Assembly (NCBI GenBank): GCA_003165005.1 | Contig: PLSB01000158.1 | Span: 1-48,089, forward strand | Length of the DNA: 48,089 nucleotides | Reading direction: 5' to 3' | Source: Acidobacteriaceae bacterium | GTDB taxonomy: Bacteria; Acidobacteriota; Terriglobia; Terriglobales; Acidobacteriaceae | Shown here: positions 34,700 to 44,373 of the stretch, one piece after another | Position numbering within the stretch: position 1 is the first letter of the stretch | Layout of the letters: each line of letters begins with the position of its first letter | Made by a program: the position numbers and the translations under genes | The notes under the pieces: model-generated | Database searches by the model: none | Told to the model about the DNA's origin: nothing | What the model saw: the letters and a program-made list of their open reading frames with translations, nothing else

Positions 34700-35896
34700 T
34701 TATGCCTCGATACGAATCCCTCCGCCGAATGCTGGAAACTGGGACAAGATCCCCAGCTTCTCAAGGCAAACCCGGTCAGACTCCTCGATTTCAAGTCCCT
34801 TTGCCCCCGTGGGATCAGCCTCAAACTTCTCGGCCAGGAGGCTGGCGACGTACACGGCCACGGTGCAATCGAAATCGGAGTGCGCTACGCGGGTGGGACG
34901 GTGGTGGTGGGCAATGGCCTCAACGGCCTGGTGACGCAGACCCCACAATCCGAGCAGGTAGGCGCCGATTTCGGCGTGGGAAGTTCCCAGCAGTTCCTCT
35001 TCCGCTTCGAAGACCTTGCATCCCCGCTGGGCCGCGATAGAATGCGCCGCGCAGAACTCGTCGGGCATCTTGCTGGCCAGGACCAGGCTCCCGGCATCGT
35101 GAAGAAGAGCGGCCACCACCGCGACTTCGCGAAGCTTCGGGCCCATGGGAAGGCCGCTGGCAATAGCGGCGGCGCGATTTGCGCATTTCTGAATCGACTC
35201 GCAAACCGACTGCGAGATCCGCTTGTCGGGAACAAAGATCCTGAAAACCTCCGAACCCAGAGCCAGGTTCTTGATGGTGTCCAGTCCCAGGTATGCGGCG
35301 GCGTTGGGCACGCTGGTGACGGACCGCCCCAACCCAAAGAAGGCGCTGTTGACGAGTTGCAGGACCTTGGCCGACATGCCCACGTCTTCCTCGATGATTC
35401 CGGCCACCTCGTTCATGGATACCTCGGGGTCGATCAAAGCCTTCTCCAGCGATGTGTAGGTACTCGAGAGCGAGGGCAGTTGGCCGACGCTGCCCACGAT
35501 TCCGCGAATCGCGGGCTTGTTCAGCAATTCCTTGAGCGCGCAGACCTGTTCGATGGTGGATTGAAGTTCGGAGGCGCTGCACGGTTTGGCCAGAAAGCGC
35601 TGGGCCACGGGAATGGCGCGCAAGGACAGCTCGGTCTCGGAGTAACCGGAGAGGACAATGCGCGCGGTTTCCGGATAGAGGTCGCGAATGAGGCCCAGCA
35701 GGGTGGCGCCATCCATTCCCGGCATGCGCATGTCGGAAACCACAACGTCGAAGCTGCCCGCCTCGCAGGCCCGCAGGGCGGCCTGGCCGCCGATAGCAAA
35801 CTCCATATCCCAGCGTTCCCGCTCCGCGTGCATCATGCGGCGAATGCCGTCGAGAATCTTGCTTTCGTCGTCCACGAACAAGACGCGTTTCCTCAT
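34700..35896 (-). CDS. Response regulator with HDOD output domain
   Basis: 398 aa; REC domain VLFVDDESKILDG...VVVSDMRMPGMDGATLL...AKPCSASEL; HDOD LPSLSSTYTSLEKALIDPEVSMNEVAGIIEEDVGMSAKVLQLVNSAFFGL. Confidence 0.9.
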   Translation of the reverse strand: MRKRVLFVDDESKILDGIRRMMHAERERWDMEFAIGGQAALRACEAGSFDVVVSDMRMPGMDGATLLGLIRDLYPETARIVLSGYSETELSLRAIPVAQRFLAKPCSASELQSTIEQVCALKELLNKPAIRGIVGSVGQLPSLSSTYTSLEKALIDPEVSMNEVAGIIEEDVGMSAKVLQLVNSAFFGLGRSVTSVPNAAAYLGLDTIKNLALGSEVFRIFVPDKRISQSVCESIQKCANRAAAIASGLPMGPKLREVAVVAALLHDAGSLVLASKMPDEFCAAHSIAAQRGCKVFEAEEELLGTSHAEIGAYLLGLWGLRHQAVEAIAHHHRPTRVAHSDFDCTVAVYVASLLAEKFEADPTGAKGLEIEESDRVCLEKLGILSQFPAFGGGIRIEA

Positions 35897-37746
35897 GCGG
35901 CCACCGCCTTTTCGCCAAGAGTCTTGCCGTCGTAAGGAAGGCGAACGATAAAGGTTGTGCCCTTTCCTTCCTCGGTTTCAAAGCCAATGCTTCCGCCGTG
36001 CCGGTCGACAATCACGGAGCGCGCGATGGCCAGGCCCTGGCCGGTTCCCTTGCCGATTTCCTTGGTGGTGAAGAAGGGATCGAAGACACGCGATCGTGCG
36101 CTTTCGGGGATGCCCGTGCCGGTGTCCTCGATGCGGATCTCGGCCCACTCGGGACAACTCCGGGTTTGCACCCGGATGATTCCCTTCTCCGGACCGCCCT
36201 TGCTGGCCACGTCGCCAATGGCATGCGCGGCATTCACGATCAGGTTCAGAATCACCTGATTGAATTCGCCGGGAAGACAAAAGACCGGCGGTAGCGACGG
36301 GTCGAGATCGGTTTCCAGCTCGGCGACGTATTTCCACTCGTTCCGCGACACGACAATCGTGTTTTCAATGGCTTGATTCAGGTTGAGCAGAACCTTTTCC
36401 TTGGTTCCTGGGTGGGAAAACTCCCGCATCGCGCCCACGATCTTTGACACCCTGGATATGCCCTCAAGCGCCTGGTCGATGGCCTTGGGAATCTCCTCCA
36501 GCAGGTAGCCGAGATCGGCGCGTTCGGCCGCCGCCGCGACTCTTTCAATGGCTTCACCTGACAATGTGCGGTCCTTGGCCGCCTGCAACAACCGCTCATA
36601 TTCCGCCAGCAGGCCCTTCAGCTCCTGAAAACCATCCTTCAGGAAGCGCACGTTGTCCCCGATGTACTGGGTGGGCGTATTGATTTCGTGAGCGATGCCG
36701 GCCGCAAGCTGCCCCACCGATTCCAGCTTCTGCGCCTGCAGAAGCTGTTCGCGCAGATGCTTGCGCTCGGTAATGTCATCGCACATGCCTTCAATGCGAA
36801 TCACCACGCCGTCCTGACGGAAGGCGCGCACGCTCATGGCCAGCCAAACCTTGCTGCCGTCTTTGCGAAAGGCTTCGCATTCAAAGCTCTTCACGCCTCC
36901 AACTTTGTCCACGACCAGCATGGATTCCACGCCGCGCTTGCGGTCGACGAAAAACTGCTGGGCGATGCCGGTGACGCTCGCGATCATCTCTTCCGGGGAA
37001 TCGTAGCCGAAGGTGAAAGCCATGGATTGATTGACGCTCAGCAGGCGGCCGTCCGGCGTGCTTTGAAAGATGCCCACGATGGCCTTGTCGAAGATACCGC
37101 GATAATTCTGTTCCGCCTCACGGAGCGCATCCTCCATCTTCTTGCGCGCGGTGATGTCGTGGCCCAGGCCTGCGATCCCGGTCACCGCGCCACGTTCGTC
37201 CCGCACCGGCACCTTGGTGGTGAGGATGTAGGACTCGTTGCCCGCGCGGTCGATGACTCTCTCTTCGCGGTTGAACAGAGGCTGCCCCGAACGAATCACG
37301 TCTTGCTCGTCTGCGCAGAAGGCGGCGGCCATCTCTCGAGGGTAGAAATCGAAGTCGGTCCTGCCCAGCAACTCTTCCGCGGTCTTGACTCCGGCCACGC
37401 GAGCCACGTGGGCATTGGCCACCACAAATCTGCCCTCGAGGTCCTTCACATACATGAAATCGGGAACGTTGTCGATCAAGGCGCGAAGCATATTGCGGTC
37501 GGTTTCCTGCGCCAGTTGAGCCTCGCGCAAGAGTTCGCCTTCCCGCACGCAAAAGGGGTCCCCGATCGCGGTGCGAACGCTGAAAAACAGCGCCACCATC
37601 ACGCCGGCGAAGACCGCAATTCGCACCGCATAATCGGTCCACTCCATGATCCCGAAGAGCACGATTGCGCCCAGCACGACCACGAGGATGCTGAACCGGA
37701 TCGGCCCGGAGAGCGTCTTCATGAGAGCAGGAGTGCGGCGTTTCAT
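35893..37746 (-). CDS. PAS-domain sensor histidine kinase
   Basis: Start at ATG 37746 (MKRRTPALMKTLSGPIRFSILVVV); two PAS domains, AAGIAHEINTPTQYIGDNVRFL, ATPase ARSRVFDPFFTTKEIGKGTGQGLAIARSVI. 4-bp overlap with the HDOD regulator. Confidence 0.92.
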   Translation of the reverse strand: MKRRTPALMKTLSGPIRFSILVVVLGAIVLFGIMEWTDYAVRIAVFAGVMVALFFSVRTAIGDPFCVREGELLREAQLAQETDRNMLRALIDNVPDFMYVKDLEGRFVVANAHVARVAGVKTAEELLGRTDFDFYPREMAAAFCADEQDVIRSGQPLFNREERVIDRAGNESYILTTKVPVRDERGAVTGIAGLGHDITARKKMEDALREAEQNYRGIFDKAIVGIFQSTPDGRLLSVNQSMAFTFGYDSPEEMIASVTGIAQQFFVDRKRGVESMLVVDKVGGVKSFECEAFRKDGSKVWLAMSVRAFRQDGVVIRIEGMCDDITERKHLREQLLQAQKLESVGQLAAGIAHEINTPTQYIGDNVRFLKDGFQELKGLLAEYERLLQAAKDRTLSGEAIERVAAAAERADLGYLLEEIPKAIDQALEGISRVSKIVGAMREFSHPGTKEKVLLNLNQAIENTIVVSRNEWKYVAELETDLDPSLPPVFCLPGEFNQVILNLIVNAAHAIGDVASKGGPEKGIIRVQTRSCPEWAEIRIEDTGTGIPESARSRVFDPFFTTKEIGKGTGQGLAIARSVIVDRHGGSIGFETEEGKGTTFIVRLPYDGKTLGEKAVAA

Positions 37747-37991
37747 GACTGGCTTCCTTGTCGGCCACCGGCTGCTGCGCCGGATATGCGGCGGTTGGGC
37801 TTCTGCCGGCGAGGACTCCGCAGACGCCCGTTTACGCAACAGAAGGCCACACTCTGGCGATGGATGGCCGCGCCTGCCGGCCCGCATCCCATTTCATCGG
37901 CAGGTTTTCCGCTTCCAAGAGAGCACGGCCAGAACCATCCGGCCCCTCCTCGGCGTTTCCGTAGTATTCTGGAGCCTCATCGAACTCTTCG

Positions 37992-38471
37992 GTGGAGGCT
38001 TTTATGCAGAATGCGTTGCGCAGATTTGTTTTCGCTCTGGTGGCTCTGGCGTTTGCCGCCGGCTTCTCGCGTCCGCTCGTGGCGCAAGGCGCGCCGACAC
38101 AGACGGCCGCGGGCCAGCCCTACACCATCGAGTACTACTACAAGTGCCAGTGGGGCCATCAGCAGGAGTTCCTCAATCTGTTTTTGAAGAACCATTGGCC
38201 GCTACTCAAGAAGATCCAATCGACGGGACGCATTCTCTCAGTGAAAATCGAGCAGCCCGCTTACCACACGTCAGAAGAGCTGCGCTGGGACTACCGGGTG
38301 ACGATTGTCTACAAGAACTCGACGGTGGCGACGACAGCGAATCCGGACGAAGAGGCGATGATCAAGGAGCTTTGGCCGGACCAGGCGACGTACAAGCAAG
38401 AGGAGCAGCGGCGGTTCGAGATTCTGCTGGGGCATATTGATTTACCGGTGACGGATGTGACGCCGAAGTAA
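37992..38471 (+). CDS. Secreted hypothetical protein
   Basis: 159 aa; signal peptide MQNALRRFVFALVALAFAAGFSRPLVAQG; otherwise unassigned. Confidence 0.7.
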   Translation: MEAFMQNALRRFVFALVALAFAAGFSRPLVAQGAPTQTAAGQPYTIEYYYKCQWGHQQEFLNLFLKNHWPLLKKIQSTGRILSVKIEQPAYHTSEELRWDYRVTIVYKNSTVATTANPDEEAMIKELWPDQATYKQEEQRRFEILLGHIDLPVTDVTPK

Positions 38472-38540
38472 CAGTGGACAGGTCTCAGGTCTCAGTTGTT
38501 AGCGGTCAGTTTTGAGTTGCTTGCGGAGGGGGCTTTTCTG

Positions 38541-38574
38541 TTCCCTGTTCCCTGTTCCCTGTTCCCTGTTCCCT
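38541..38574 (+). repeat. Tandem heptanucleotide repeat (ttccctg)x~4.9
   Basis: ttccctgttccctgttccctgttccctgttccct. Confidence 0.9.
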
Positions 38575-39562
38575 ATTCTCGATTCCGCCACTGGCGCACC
38601 AGGTCGGCTGCTGCTTCAGGCCAGGTAGGGAATTCAAATTGGAAGCCGGCATCGAGCAGCCGTCCGGGAACGACGTAACGGCTCTTGAGAATCAGTTCCG
38701 TCTCCGAACGCAAAAAGAACATGCCGATGGCGAGCAAAGGCGCCGGCGCGGGCAAGCCGTTCGGCATCTCCCATGCCTCGCGCAGCGCGGCCATGAACTC
38801 GCGATTGGCGAGCGGATGGGGCGCGGCCAGATTCACTGGACCGTCGATCTCTTCGTGCTCGATTAAAAACTCGAGGGCTCGCGCATAATCGGCCTCGTGC
38901 ATCCAGGAAACGACCTGGCGGCCGTTGCCCTGTTTGCCACCCAATCCGGCGCGAACGAGATGAGAGAGCACCGCGAAGACATTGCCGGGCGCGGGGCTGA
39001 AGACGAGCGAAGTGCGCAGGGCAATCTTGCGCGTGCGCGGCGTTTCCGTCGAGAAGAACGCAGCCTCCCAGTCCTTCGCGAGCTGGACCGTCCAATTCCA
39101 TTTTTCCGGAGCGCGGCGGCGGCGCGAAATCAGCTCGTTGCCGCCGATCTCGCCGGTCGCCTCGTCCATCGGCATGTCGAGCGAATGCCGGTAGATGGTT
39201 GCCGTGGAGGCGTTCATCCACAGGCGCGGCGGATTTTGGAGACAGGCGATTGCCTGATGCAGCAGGCGCGTGGGGCCGATGCGCGAATCGTGGAGCTCGC
39301 GGCGGTTGCGCGCCGTGTACCGGCAATCGATGCCGCGGCCAGAGAGATGAATGCAGACATCGGCGCCCTCGAGCGTTTCCACCCATGGGCCCAGAGTTTT
39401 CCCGTCCCAGTGCACGGTGGGCCAGGGCGCGGTGTAGGGGCCGCGCGTGAGCACGGTGACGTGATGGCCGCGCTCCTGAAAGAACCGCGCCAGCATCCGG
39501 CCCACCTGGCCGCTGCCGCCGGGAAGCACGATGCGCAACGGACGCGCGCCTGATTCGCTCAT
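38573..39562 (-). CDS. TIGR01777-family NAD-dependent epimerase/SDR39U1-like protein
   Basis: 329 aa; RIVLPGGSGQVGRMLARFFQERGHHVTVLTR, CIHLSGRGIDCRYTARNRRELHDSRIGPTRLL. Confidence 0.88.
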   Translation of the reverse strand: MSESGARPLRIVLPGGSGQVGRMLARFFQERGHHVTVLTRGPYTAPWPTVHWDGKTLGPWVETLEGADVCIHLSGRGIDCRYTARNRRELHDSRIGPTRLLHQAIACLQNPPRLWMNASTATIYRHSLDMPMDEATGEIGGNELISRRRRAPEKWNWTVQLAKDWEAAFFSTETPRTRKIALRTSLVFSPAPGNVFAVLSHLVRAGLGGKQGNGRQVVSWMHEADYARALEFLIEHEEIDGPVNLAAPHPLANREFMAALREAWEMPNGLPAPAPLLAIGMFFLRSETELILKSRYVVPGRLLDAGFQFEFPTWPEAAADLVRQWRNRE

Positions 39563-39566
39563 GCCA

Positions 39567-40301
39567 TCAGCCTATCGCAGCGGGAGTAAGCGCCTGCGTC
39601 CATTCCGACGCCGAGTCGACCAGAACGTCCGGCGGATTCTCGGCGAGAGTCTGGAGGCCGAAGCCGAAGGTGCAGCCCAGCGACCAGCTTCCGGCGTTGC
39701 GCGCGGTCTCGACGTCGACCTTGCTGTCGCCGATCATCACCGTCTCTTCAGGACGCGCGCCGGTCTCTTCCATCAGGCTGCGCAGGCCGAAGGGATCGGG
39801 TTTCTTCACCGGAAAGCTGTCGCCACCGTAGATGTGCAGGAAGTAATCTGCCAGGCCGAGCCCTTCGCAGATGCCGCGCGCCGGGCGCACCGGCTTATTG
39901 GTGAGCACCGCCATTTTTCTCGCGGCGCCTTCCGGAGCGTCGTGAAGTTCATGGAGCGCCCTGAGGGCATCGAGAACGCCGTCGTAGGCGTAAGTAAAAT
40001 CCAGTTTGTGCTCGCGATAGTACTGCAGAAAGAATGCGTAGGCTTTGTTGAACAGCTCTTCGTTCACCTGTTCAACGGTGGAGTTCGAGGCCATCGCCAG
40101 CGAGCGGCGCATGAGCAACGGCGCTCCGTTGCCCACAAAGCCGGCAATGGCTGGATCGGGGAGCGGGTTCATGCCAAATTCCCCGAGCGCGGCATTCACG
40201 CTGTTGCAAAGGTCCTGCGCCGAGTCGATCAGCGTCCCGTCCAGATCGAAGACGAGCAACTTCAATTGCGCGGCGGGAATAGGGCGGAAAACACGAATCA
40301 T
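39567..40301 (-). CDS. HAD hydrolase, phosphoglycolate phosphatase-like
   Basis: 244 aa; LLVFDLDGTLIDSAQDLCNSVNAAL, VLTNKPVRPARGICEGLGL, KKPDPFGLRSLMEETGARPEETVMIGDSKVDVETARNAG. Confidence 0.88.
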   Translation of the reverse strand: MIRVFRPIPAAQLKLLVFDLDGTLIDSAQDLCNSVNAALGEFGMNPLPDPAIAGFVGNGAPLLMRRSLAMASNSTVEQVNEELFNKAYAFFLQYYREHKLDFTYAYDGVLDALRALHELHDAPEGAARKMAVLTNKPVRPARGICEGLGLADYFLHIYGGDSFPVKKPDPFGLRSLMEETGARPEETVMIGDSKVDVETARNAGSWSLGCTFGFGLQTLAENPPDVLVDSASEWTQALTPAAIG

Positions 40302-40368
40302 AACTCAAGTGTAACGGGGCCGGCAAAAGCGAGCGCCGCTCACGGCCGTTCGCTTCGCCAACCGCCGA

Positions 40369-41211
40369 TCAATGGATGTGAATGCTGCCTGAGCCGGTTT
40401 CGATGCGCACGGTTGGCCCACCGCCGCCGGCCTTGCCAGTCATGTGGTGATGCTCCATCGTTCCCTGGGACGCAATTTCGCGATCGCTATGAATGCTGCC
40501 CGAGCCGGTTTCGGCATCGAGCGTGAAGGCCGCGGCGCCCGTCCAGATTTCGACGCTTCCCGAGCCTGTTTCGAGCCGCCACGCCGCGGAGGGCGTCCCG
40601 CCCGCCTTGATGCTGCCCGAGCCGGTGTGGGCGTGCAGCCCGCCATGCAGATTCTTGAGTTCGATCGATCCCGAGCCTGTTTCCGCTTTCACATCGCCCG
40701 TGCCGGACTGCTCGGCATAAATGCTGCCCGAGCCGGTTTCGAGGGTGAATCCGCCCTGCAACCCCGTGGCGCGAATGGAACCCGAGCCGGTGTTGAGTTT
40801 TGCATTGGCGCCTACACCGTCGTCGGTGAGATTGCCGGAGCCCGTTTCCGCAATCAAAAATGCATCCGGCGGGACCTGAACTTCGTAGTCGATGCTGATA
40901 TTGTGGAAGTTCTCGTGCCTGGTCCCGATCTCGACGATGTTGCCGGTCTGCTGGATGGGCGGATGGTCGGCGATTTCGTGTACCTTCGCATCGCTTCCGC
41001 CCCAGCTCGACTTGACGCGCCCGAAGATATGGACGCTACCCGCGGGTCCGCTCGTGAGGTGAATCGAACCCGATCCCGTTGCCACCGTGAGATCGACTCT
41101 GCCGCTCACTGTAAGGTCGCGTGTAAAGGCCGCCTCCTCGGCCCGCGCCAAACTTGCGCCCAGAGCCGTCAAGACAATCAAGAACGTGGTTGCTCGAAGA
41201 GAATTTCTCAT
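40369..41211 (-). CDS. DUF4097-like secreted repeat protein (ETGSGSI repeats)
   Basis: 280 aa; signal peptide; nine or so TGSGSI/TGSGNL repeats. Confidence 0.8.
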   Translation of the reverse strand: MRNSLRATTFLIVLTALGASLARAEEAAFTRDLTVSGRVDLTVATGSGSIHLTSGPAGSVHIFGRVKSSWGGSDAKVHEIADHPPIQQTGNIVEIGTRHENFHNISIDYEVQVPPDAFLIAETGSGNLTDDGVGANAKLNTGSGSIRATGLQGGFTLETGSGSIYAEQSGTGDVKAETGSGSIELKNLHGGLHAHTGSGSIKAGGTPSAAWRLETGSGSVEIWTGAAAFTLDAETGSGSIHSDREIASQGTMEHHHMTGKAGGGGPTVRIETGSGSIHIH

Positions 41212-41361
41212 GGCAATCCTCAGTCCTCATCAAGATACGGCATCGGGCGGCGTCCGGTTCCAGAGAATCTCTGCGAATATCGGCCCACGCTGTCTATTCC
41301 CCACTTTCCGCTTCCCGGCTCCTGTTTCCCGGCTCCCGCCGGATGCTATCCTCACAGCCAG

Positions 41362-42723
41362 ATGCACGGCTTTCTGCTTTTCAAACCCGTGGCTGTGGCC
41401 ATGCTGATTCTGGCCAACGCTTACTTTGTTGCGGCCGAGTTCGCGCTCGTCTCCATCCGCGAGACGCGCGTGGATCAGCTTCTTGAGGCGCGGGTTCCGG
41501 GCGCGCGCGCCGTGCGCCGCCTGCAGCACAGCCTCGACGAACTGCTTCCCGCCGTGCAATTGGGCGTAACGCTTTGTTCGCTGGCTCTGGGCTGGCTGGG
41601 CGAGCCGCTGGCCGCGCAAATGCTGAGCGGGTGGCTCGGCGCACTGCCGCACGCGCAGATCTATGCCGGCGCCGTCTCCATGGTGCTCGGCTTTTGCCTG
41701 ATCACGTATTTACACGTGGTGGCCGGCGAGTTGGTGCCCAAAGGCCTGGCCCTGCGCCGCGCCGAGGCTCTGGCTGTCGCCATTGCGCCGCCGATGCTGG
41801 TTTTTATGGCCGTGGCCCGTCCCGCGGTCCGGCTGCTCAGCCGCTCGGCGTCGGCGGTGCTCCGCGCCTTCGACATTCCCAAAACCGAGCGCGCCGCATC
41901 TATCCACTCCGCCGAGGAACTGAAGCTGATTGCCACTGCTGCGCGGCGGCTGGGGCTGCTTCCCGAGTTCGAGGAGATGCTGCTGCACCGATCTCTGGAA
42001 CTCGGCGACGTGCTGGTGCGCGAGATCATGACTCCGCGGCAAAAGATTTTTTCTCTGCCTTCGAACATGCCGCTTGAGGAAGCCTGTGCACGAATGTTCA
42101 GCCGCAATCACTCGCGCATTCCTGTTTACGATGAGACGCGCGGCGTGGAACACATCGTTGGCGCGGTCTATGCGCGCGACCTGGCGCGGCTGTTCTTTCA
42201 GCGCGCAACCGCGTCTTCACCCACGGCGGCGCCGCCCGCCGCCATGCACCTGGCGCAGATCATGCACGAGGCCCTGGTTGTGCCGGAGAGCAAATCGGCG
42301 CTCGAGCTGCTGCGCGACTTCAAGCAAAACCGCCGGCATCTGGCCATCGTGGTAGACGAGTTCGGCTCGACCGTGGGCCTGGTAACCGCAGAGGATGCGA
42401 TCGAACAGCTGGTCGGCGAACTTGAGGATGAATTCGACGCGCCCTCGCATCCCGTGCTGGGCCTGGCCGGCGGAGCGGTGCTGATGGACGGAAGCGTAAA
42501 CCTGCGCGATCTGGAAACGCAGATGCACTGGAGCCTGCCCCGCGATGGCGGCGTGGAGACGCTGGCCGGCTTCGTGCTCGCCCGCCTCGGGCATATTCCC
42601 GAGCCTGGCGAGTCGGTCGAGTATGAAGACCGGCGGCTGACGGTTCTGGAGATGGATGCGCGGCGCATCGCCAAGATCCGCGTGGAAAAAGTGGAGAACG
42701 CGCCTTCGCCAGCCGAACATTGA
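41362..42723 (+). CDS. CNNM/CorC-HlyC family transporter-like (hemolysin family, CBS domains)
   Basis: Start at ATG 41362 (MHGFLLFKPVAVAMLILANAYFVAAEFALVSIRETRVDQL), CBS region DVLVREIMTPRQKIFSLPSNMPLEEA, CorC_HlyC tail. Confidence 0.92.
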   Translation: MHGFLLFKPVAVAMLILANAYFVAAEFALVSIRETRVDQLLEARVPGARAVRRLQHSLDELLPAVQLGVTLCSLALGWLGEPLAAQMLSGWLGALPHAQIYAGAVSMVLGFCLITYLHVVAGELVPKGLALRRAEALAVAIAPPMLVFMAVARPAVRLLSRSASAVLRAFDIPKTERAASIHSAEELKLIATAARRLGLLPEFEEMLLHRSLELGDVLVREIMTPRQKIFSLPSNMPLEEACARMFSRNHSRIPVYDETRGVEHIVGAVYARDLARLFFQRATASSPTAAPPAAMHLAQIMHEALVVPESKSALELLRDFKQNRRHLAIVVDEFGSTVGLVTAEDAIEQLVGELEDEFDAPSHPVLGLAGGAVLMDGSVNLRDLETQMHWSLPRDGGVETLAGFVLARLGHIPEPGESVEYEDRRLTVLEMDARRIAKIRVEKVENAPSPAEH

Positions 42724-42746
42724 TCCGGGGCAAAACGACTGCCTCC

Positions 42747-42796
42747 GTGCCCCATCCTTTTCCGCGTTTTTTGCGGAAAGGGTGGGAGAGCACGGT
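42747..42796. repeat. REP-like palindrome, copy 2
   Basis: gtgccccatccttttccgc-gtttttt-gcggaaagggtgggag. Confidence 0.75.
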
Positions 42797-42998
42797 CTCA
42801 CGCAATCGGGCCGGATCAACAACAGGACGCACCGCTCGCGGACCGGAATGACCGGCTTTGGAATCGCTATTTATTCAATCGCCAGTTGCTCTATTGATCC
42901 TGCATTCACACAGGCAGCCGCTCCGGCGCGTGCAATTGCCGGCGATTTCGATGAAAATGGAGTAGGACTTATTCTTTTGAGGCACGACCGAGGAACGA

Positions 42999-43760
42999 TT
43001 GACAGCTACACATATCGAAGTTCGCAAATGGACAACTGAAGAGTTTGAGCGCCTGGTGTTCGAGTGCAAGCCGAAGGTCGCGGTCTTCGATTGCGACGGA
43101 ACGCTTTGGGGCGGCGACGCCGGCTACGGATTCATGGCCTGGACGCTGGAGCAGGGGCTGGTCTCGCGCTCGACCAACGACTGGATCGATACGCGCTATC
43201 GCGACTACCGCGCGGGCAACGTGAGCGAAGTGGCGATGTGCGCGGATATGGTGCAGGTCTACGCCGGCCTGCGCGATGCGGAGTTGCGCGCCGCCGCGGC
43301 CAGATATGTGGACGAGTTCGTGCGCAAGCACATCTTTGAGGAACTCTTCGAGCTGGTGGCCCGGATGCGGAAGGCCGGCATCGAGCTTTGGGCGGTCAGC
43401 TCCACGAATCGATGGGTGATCGCCGAGGGCTTGCGCGATTTCGGCATTCCCGGCGAGCGCATTCTGGCGGCGGAGGTGCGCGTCGAAGACGGCGTGATCA
43501 CCAGCGAGATTGTCGACGTGCCCACCGACGAGGCCAAGGCCGCCGCGCTCAAGCGCGCCGGCCTTCCCCATCCCGATGCCGTCTTCGGCAACTCCATTCA
43601 CGACCTGGCGATGCTGGAGATGGCGCGTTGCGCCTTCCCCGTCAATCCCTCTCCTTCACTCGTCGACGCCGCGGCAAAGAACGGCTGGGGCTACTACCGG
43701 CCCAGGGCCGCCGAGGGCACGGATGCGGCAGTCAATGGGGAATCGGCTGGCCAGGTCTGA
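42999..43760 (+). CDS. HAD family phosphatase (SerB-like)
   Basis: 253 aa, TTG start; VAVFDCDGTLWGGDAGYGFM, WAVSSTNRWVIAEGL, AVFGNSIHDLAMLEMARCAFPVNPSPSL. Confidence 0.85.
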   Translation: MTATHIEVRKWTTEEFERLVFECKPKVAVFDCDGTLWGGDAGYGFMAWTLEQGLVSRSTNDWIDTRYRDYRAGNVSEVAMCADMVQVYAGLRDAELRAAAARYVDEFVRKHIFEELFELVARMRKAGIELWAVSSTNRWVIAEGLRDFGIPGERILAAEVRVEDGVITSEIVDVPTDEAKAAALKRAGLPHPDAVFGNSIHDLAMLEMARCAFPVNPSPSLVDAAAKNGWGYYRPRAAEGTDAAVNGESAGQV

Positions 43761-43817
43761 GGTTCTTCGCGGCCAGGACACGCTTGCTGCCTGTCGAGCC
43801 CCATCTCCGAATCGCAT

Positions 43818-44285
43818 TTGTTTTACGCGGTTTACACTAGACGTGTGGATGACATCGAGGCAGGTTCGACGGGCCGGCCGCCGGCCGCGGCACTCCGCTT
43901 TGTGGCGGCTGCGCTAATTGTGCGCGACAGAGAGGTGCTGATCGGCCAGCGCCGCCCCGATCAGCCCATGGGCTCGTTGTGGGAGTTTCCCGGCGGAAAG
44001 ATCGAGCCCGGCGAGAGCCCGCAGCAGGCGCTGGCTCGCGAACTGTCTGAGGAGCTGGGCATCGGGGCCGAGGTCGGTCCCGCGGTCACGCGCATCCGCC
44101 ACCACTACCGCCGCGGCGGCGCCGTGGACCTGCAATTCTTCGCGGTGCGCGAGTTCTCGGGCGAGATCGAGAACAAGATCTACAAGCAGGTGCGGTGGGT
44201 CAGATTCGAAGACCTGCCCGGCTACGATTTTCTTGCCGCCGACCGCGGGTTGATCAGGGAGTTGGCGGCAGGGAAACTGCTCTAG
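43818..44285 (+). CDS. NUDIX hydrolase (MutT-like)
   Basis: 155 aa; Nudix box GGKIEPGESPQQALARELSEELGI. GTG/other start near 43845 possible. Confidence 0.9.
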   Translation: MFYAVYTRRVDDIEAGSTGRPPAAALRFVAAALIVRDREVLIGQRRPDQPMGSLWEFPGGKIEPGESPQQALARELSEELGIGAEVGPAVTRIRHHYRRGGAVDLQFFAVREFSGEIENKIYKQVRWVRFEDLPGYDFLAADRGLIRELAAGKLL

Positions 44286-44373
44286 GTCATATCTTTTTTG
44301 CCTCGCTCCTCACAAATCTTCAAAAAAATCCCGCAAGCCGGGAACTTTTCGCCGTTCCATGAAATGACCGTCA

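Noticed and set aside
40380-40860. Possible CRISPR-like array because of regularly spaced repeats
   Set aside because: Repeats are in frame inside a coding sequence (ETGSGSI protein), imperfect, and spacers are similar coding sequence; no cas genes.
40444-41361. N-terminal 306-codon extension of the CNNM/CorC ORF
   Set aside because: Antisense to the ETGSGSI repeat gene; the natural membrane-protein start is ATG 41362.
42842-43030. Possible FG-GAP/VCBS fragment (AGDFDENGVGLILLRHDRGTI)
   Set aside because: Too short and only weakly similar; not enough to call a remnant.
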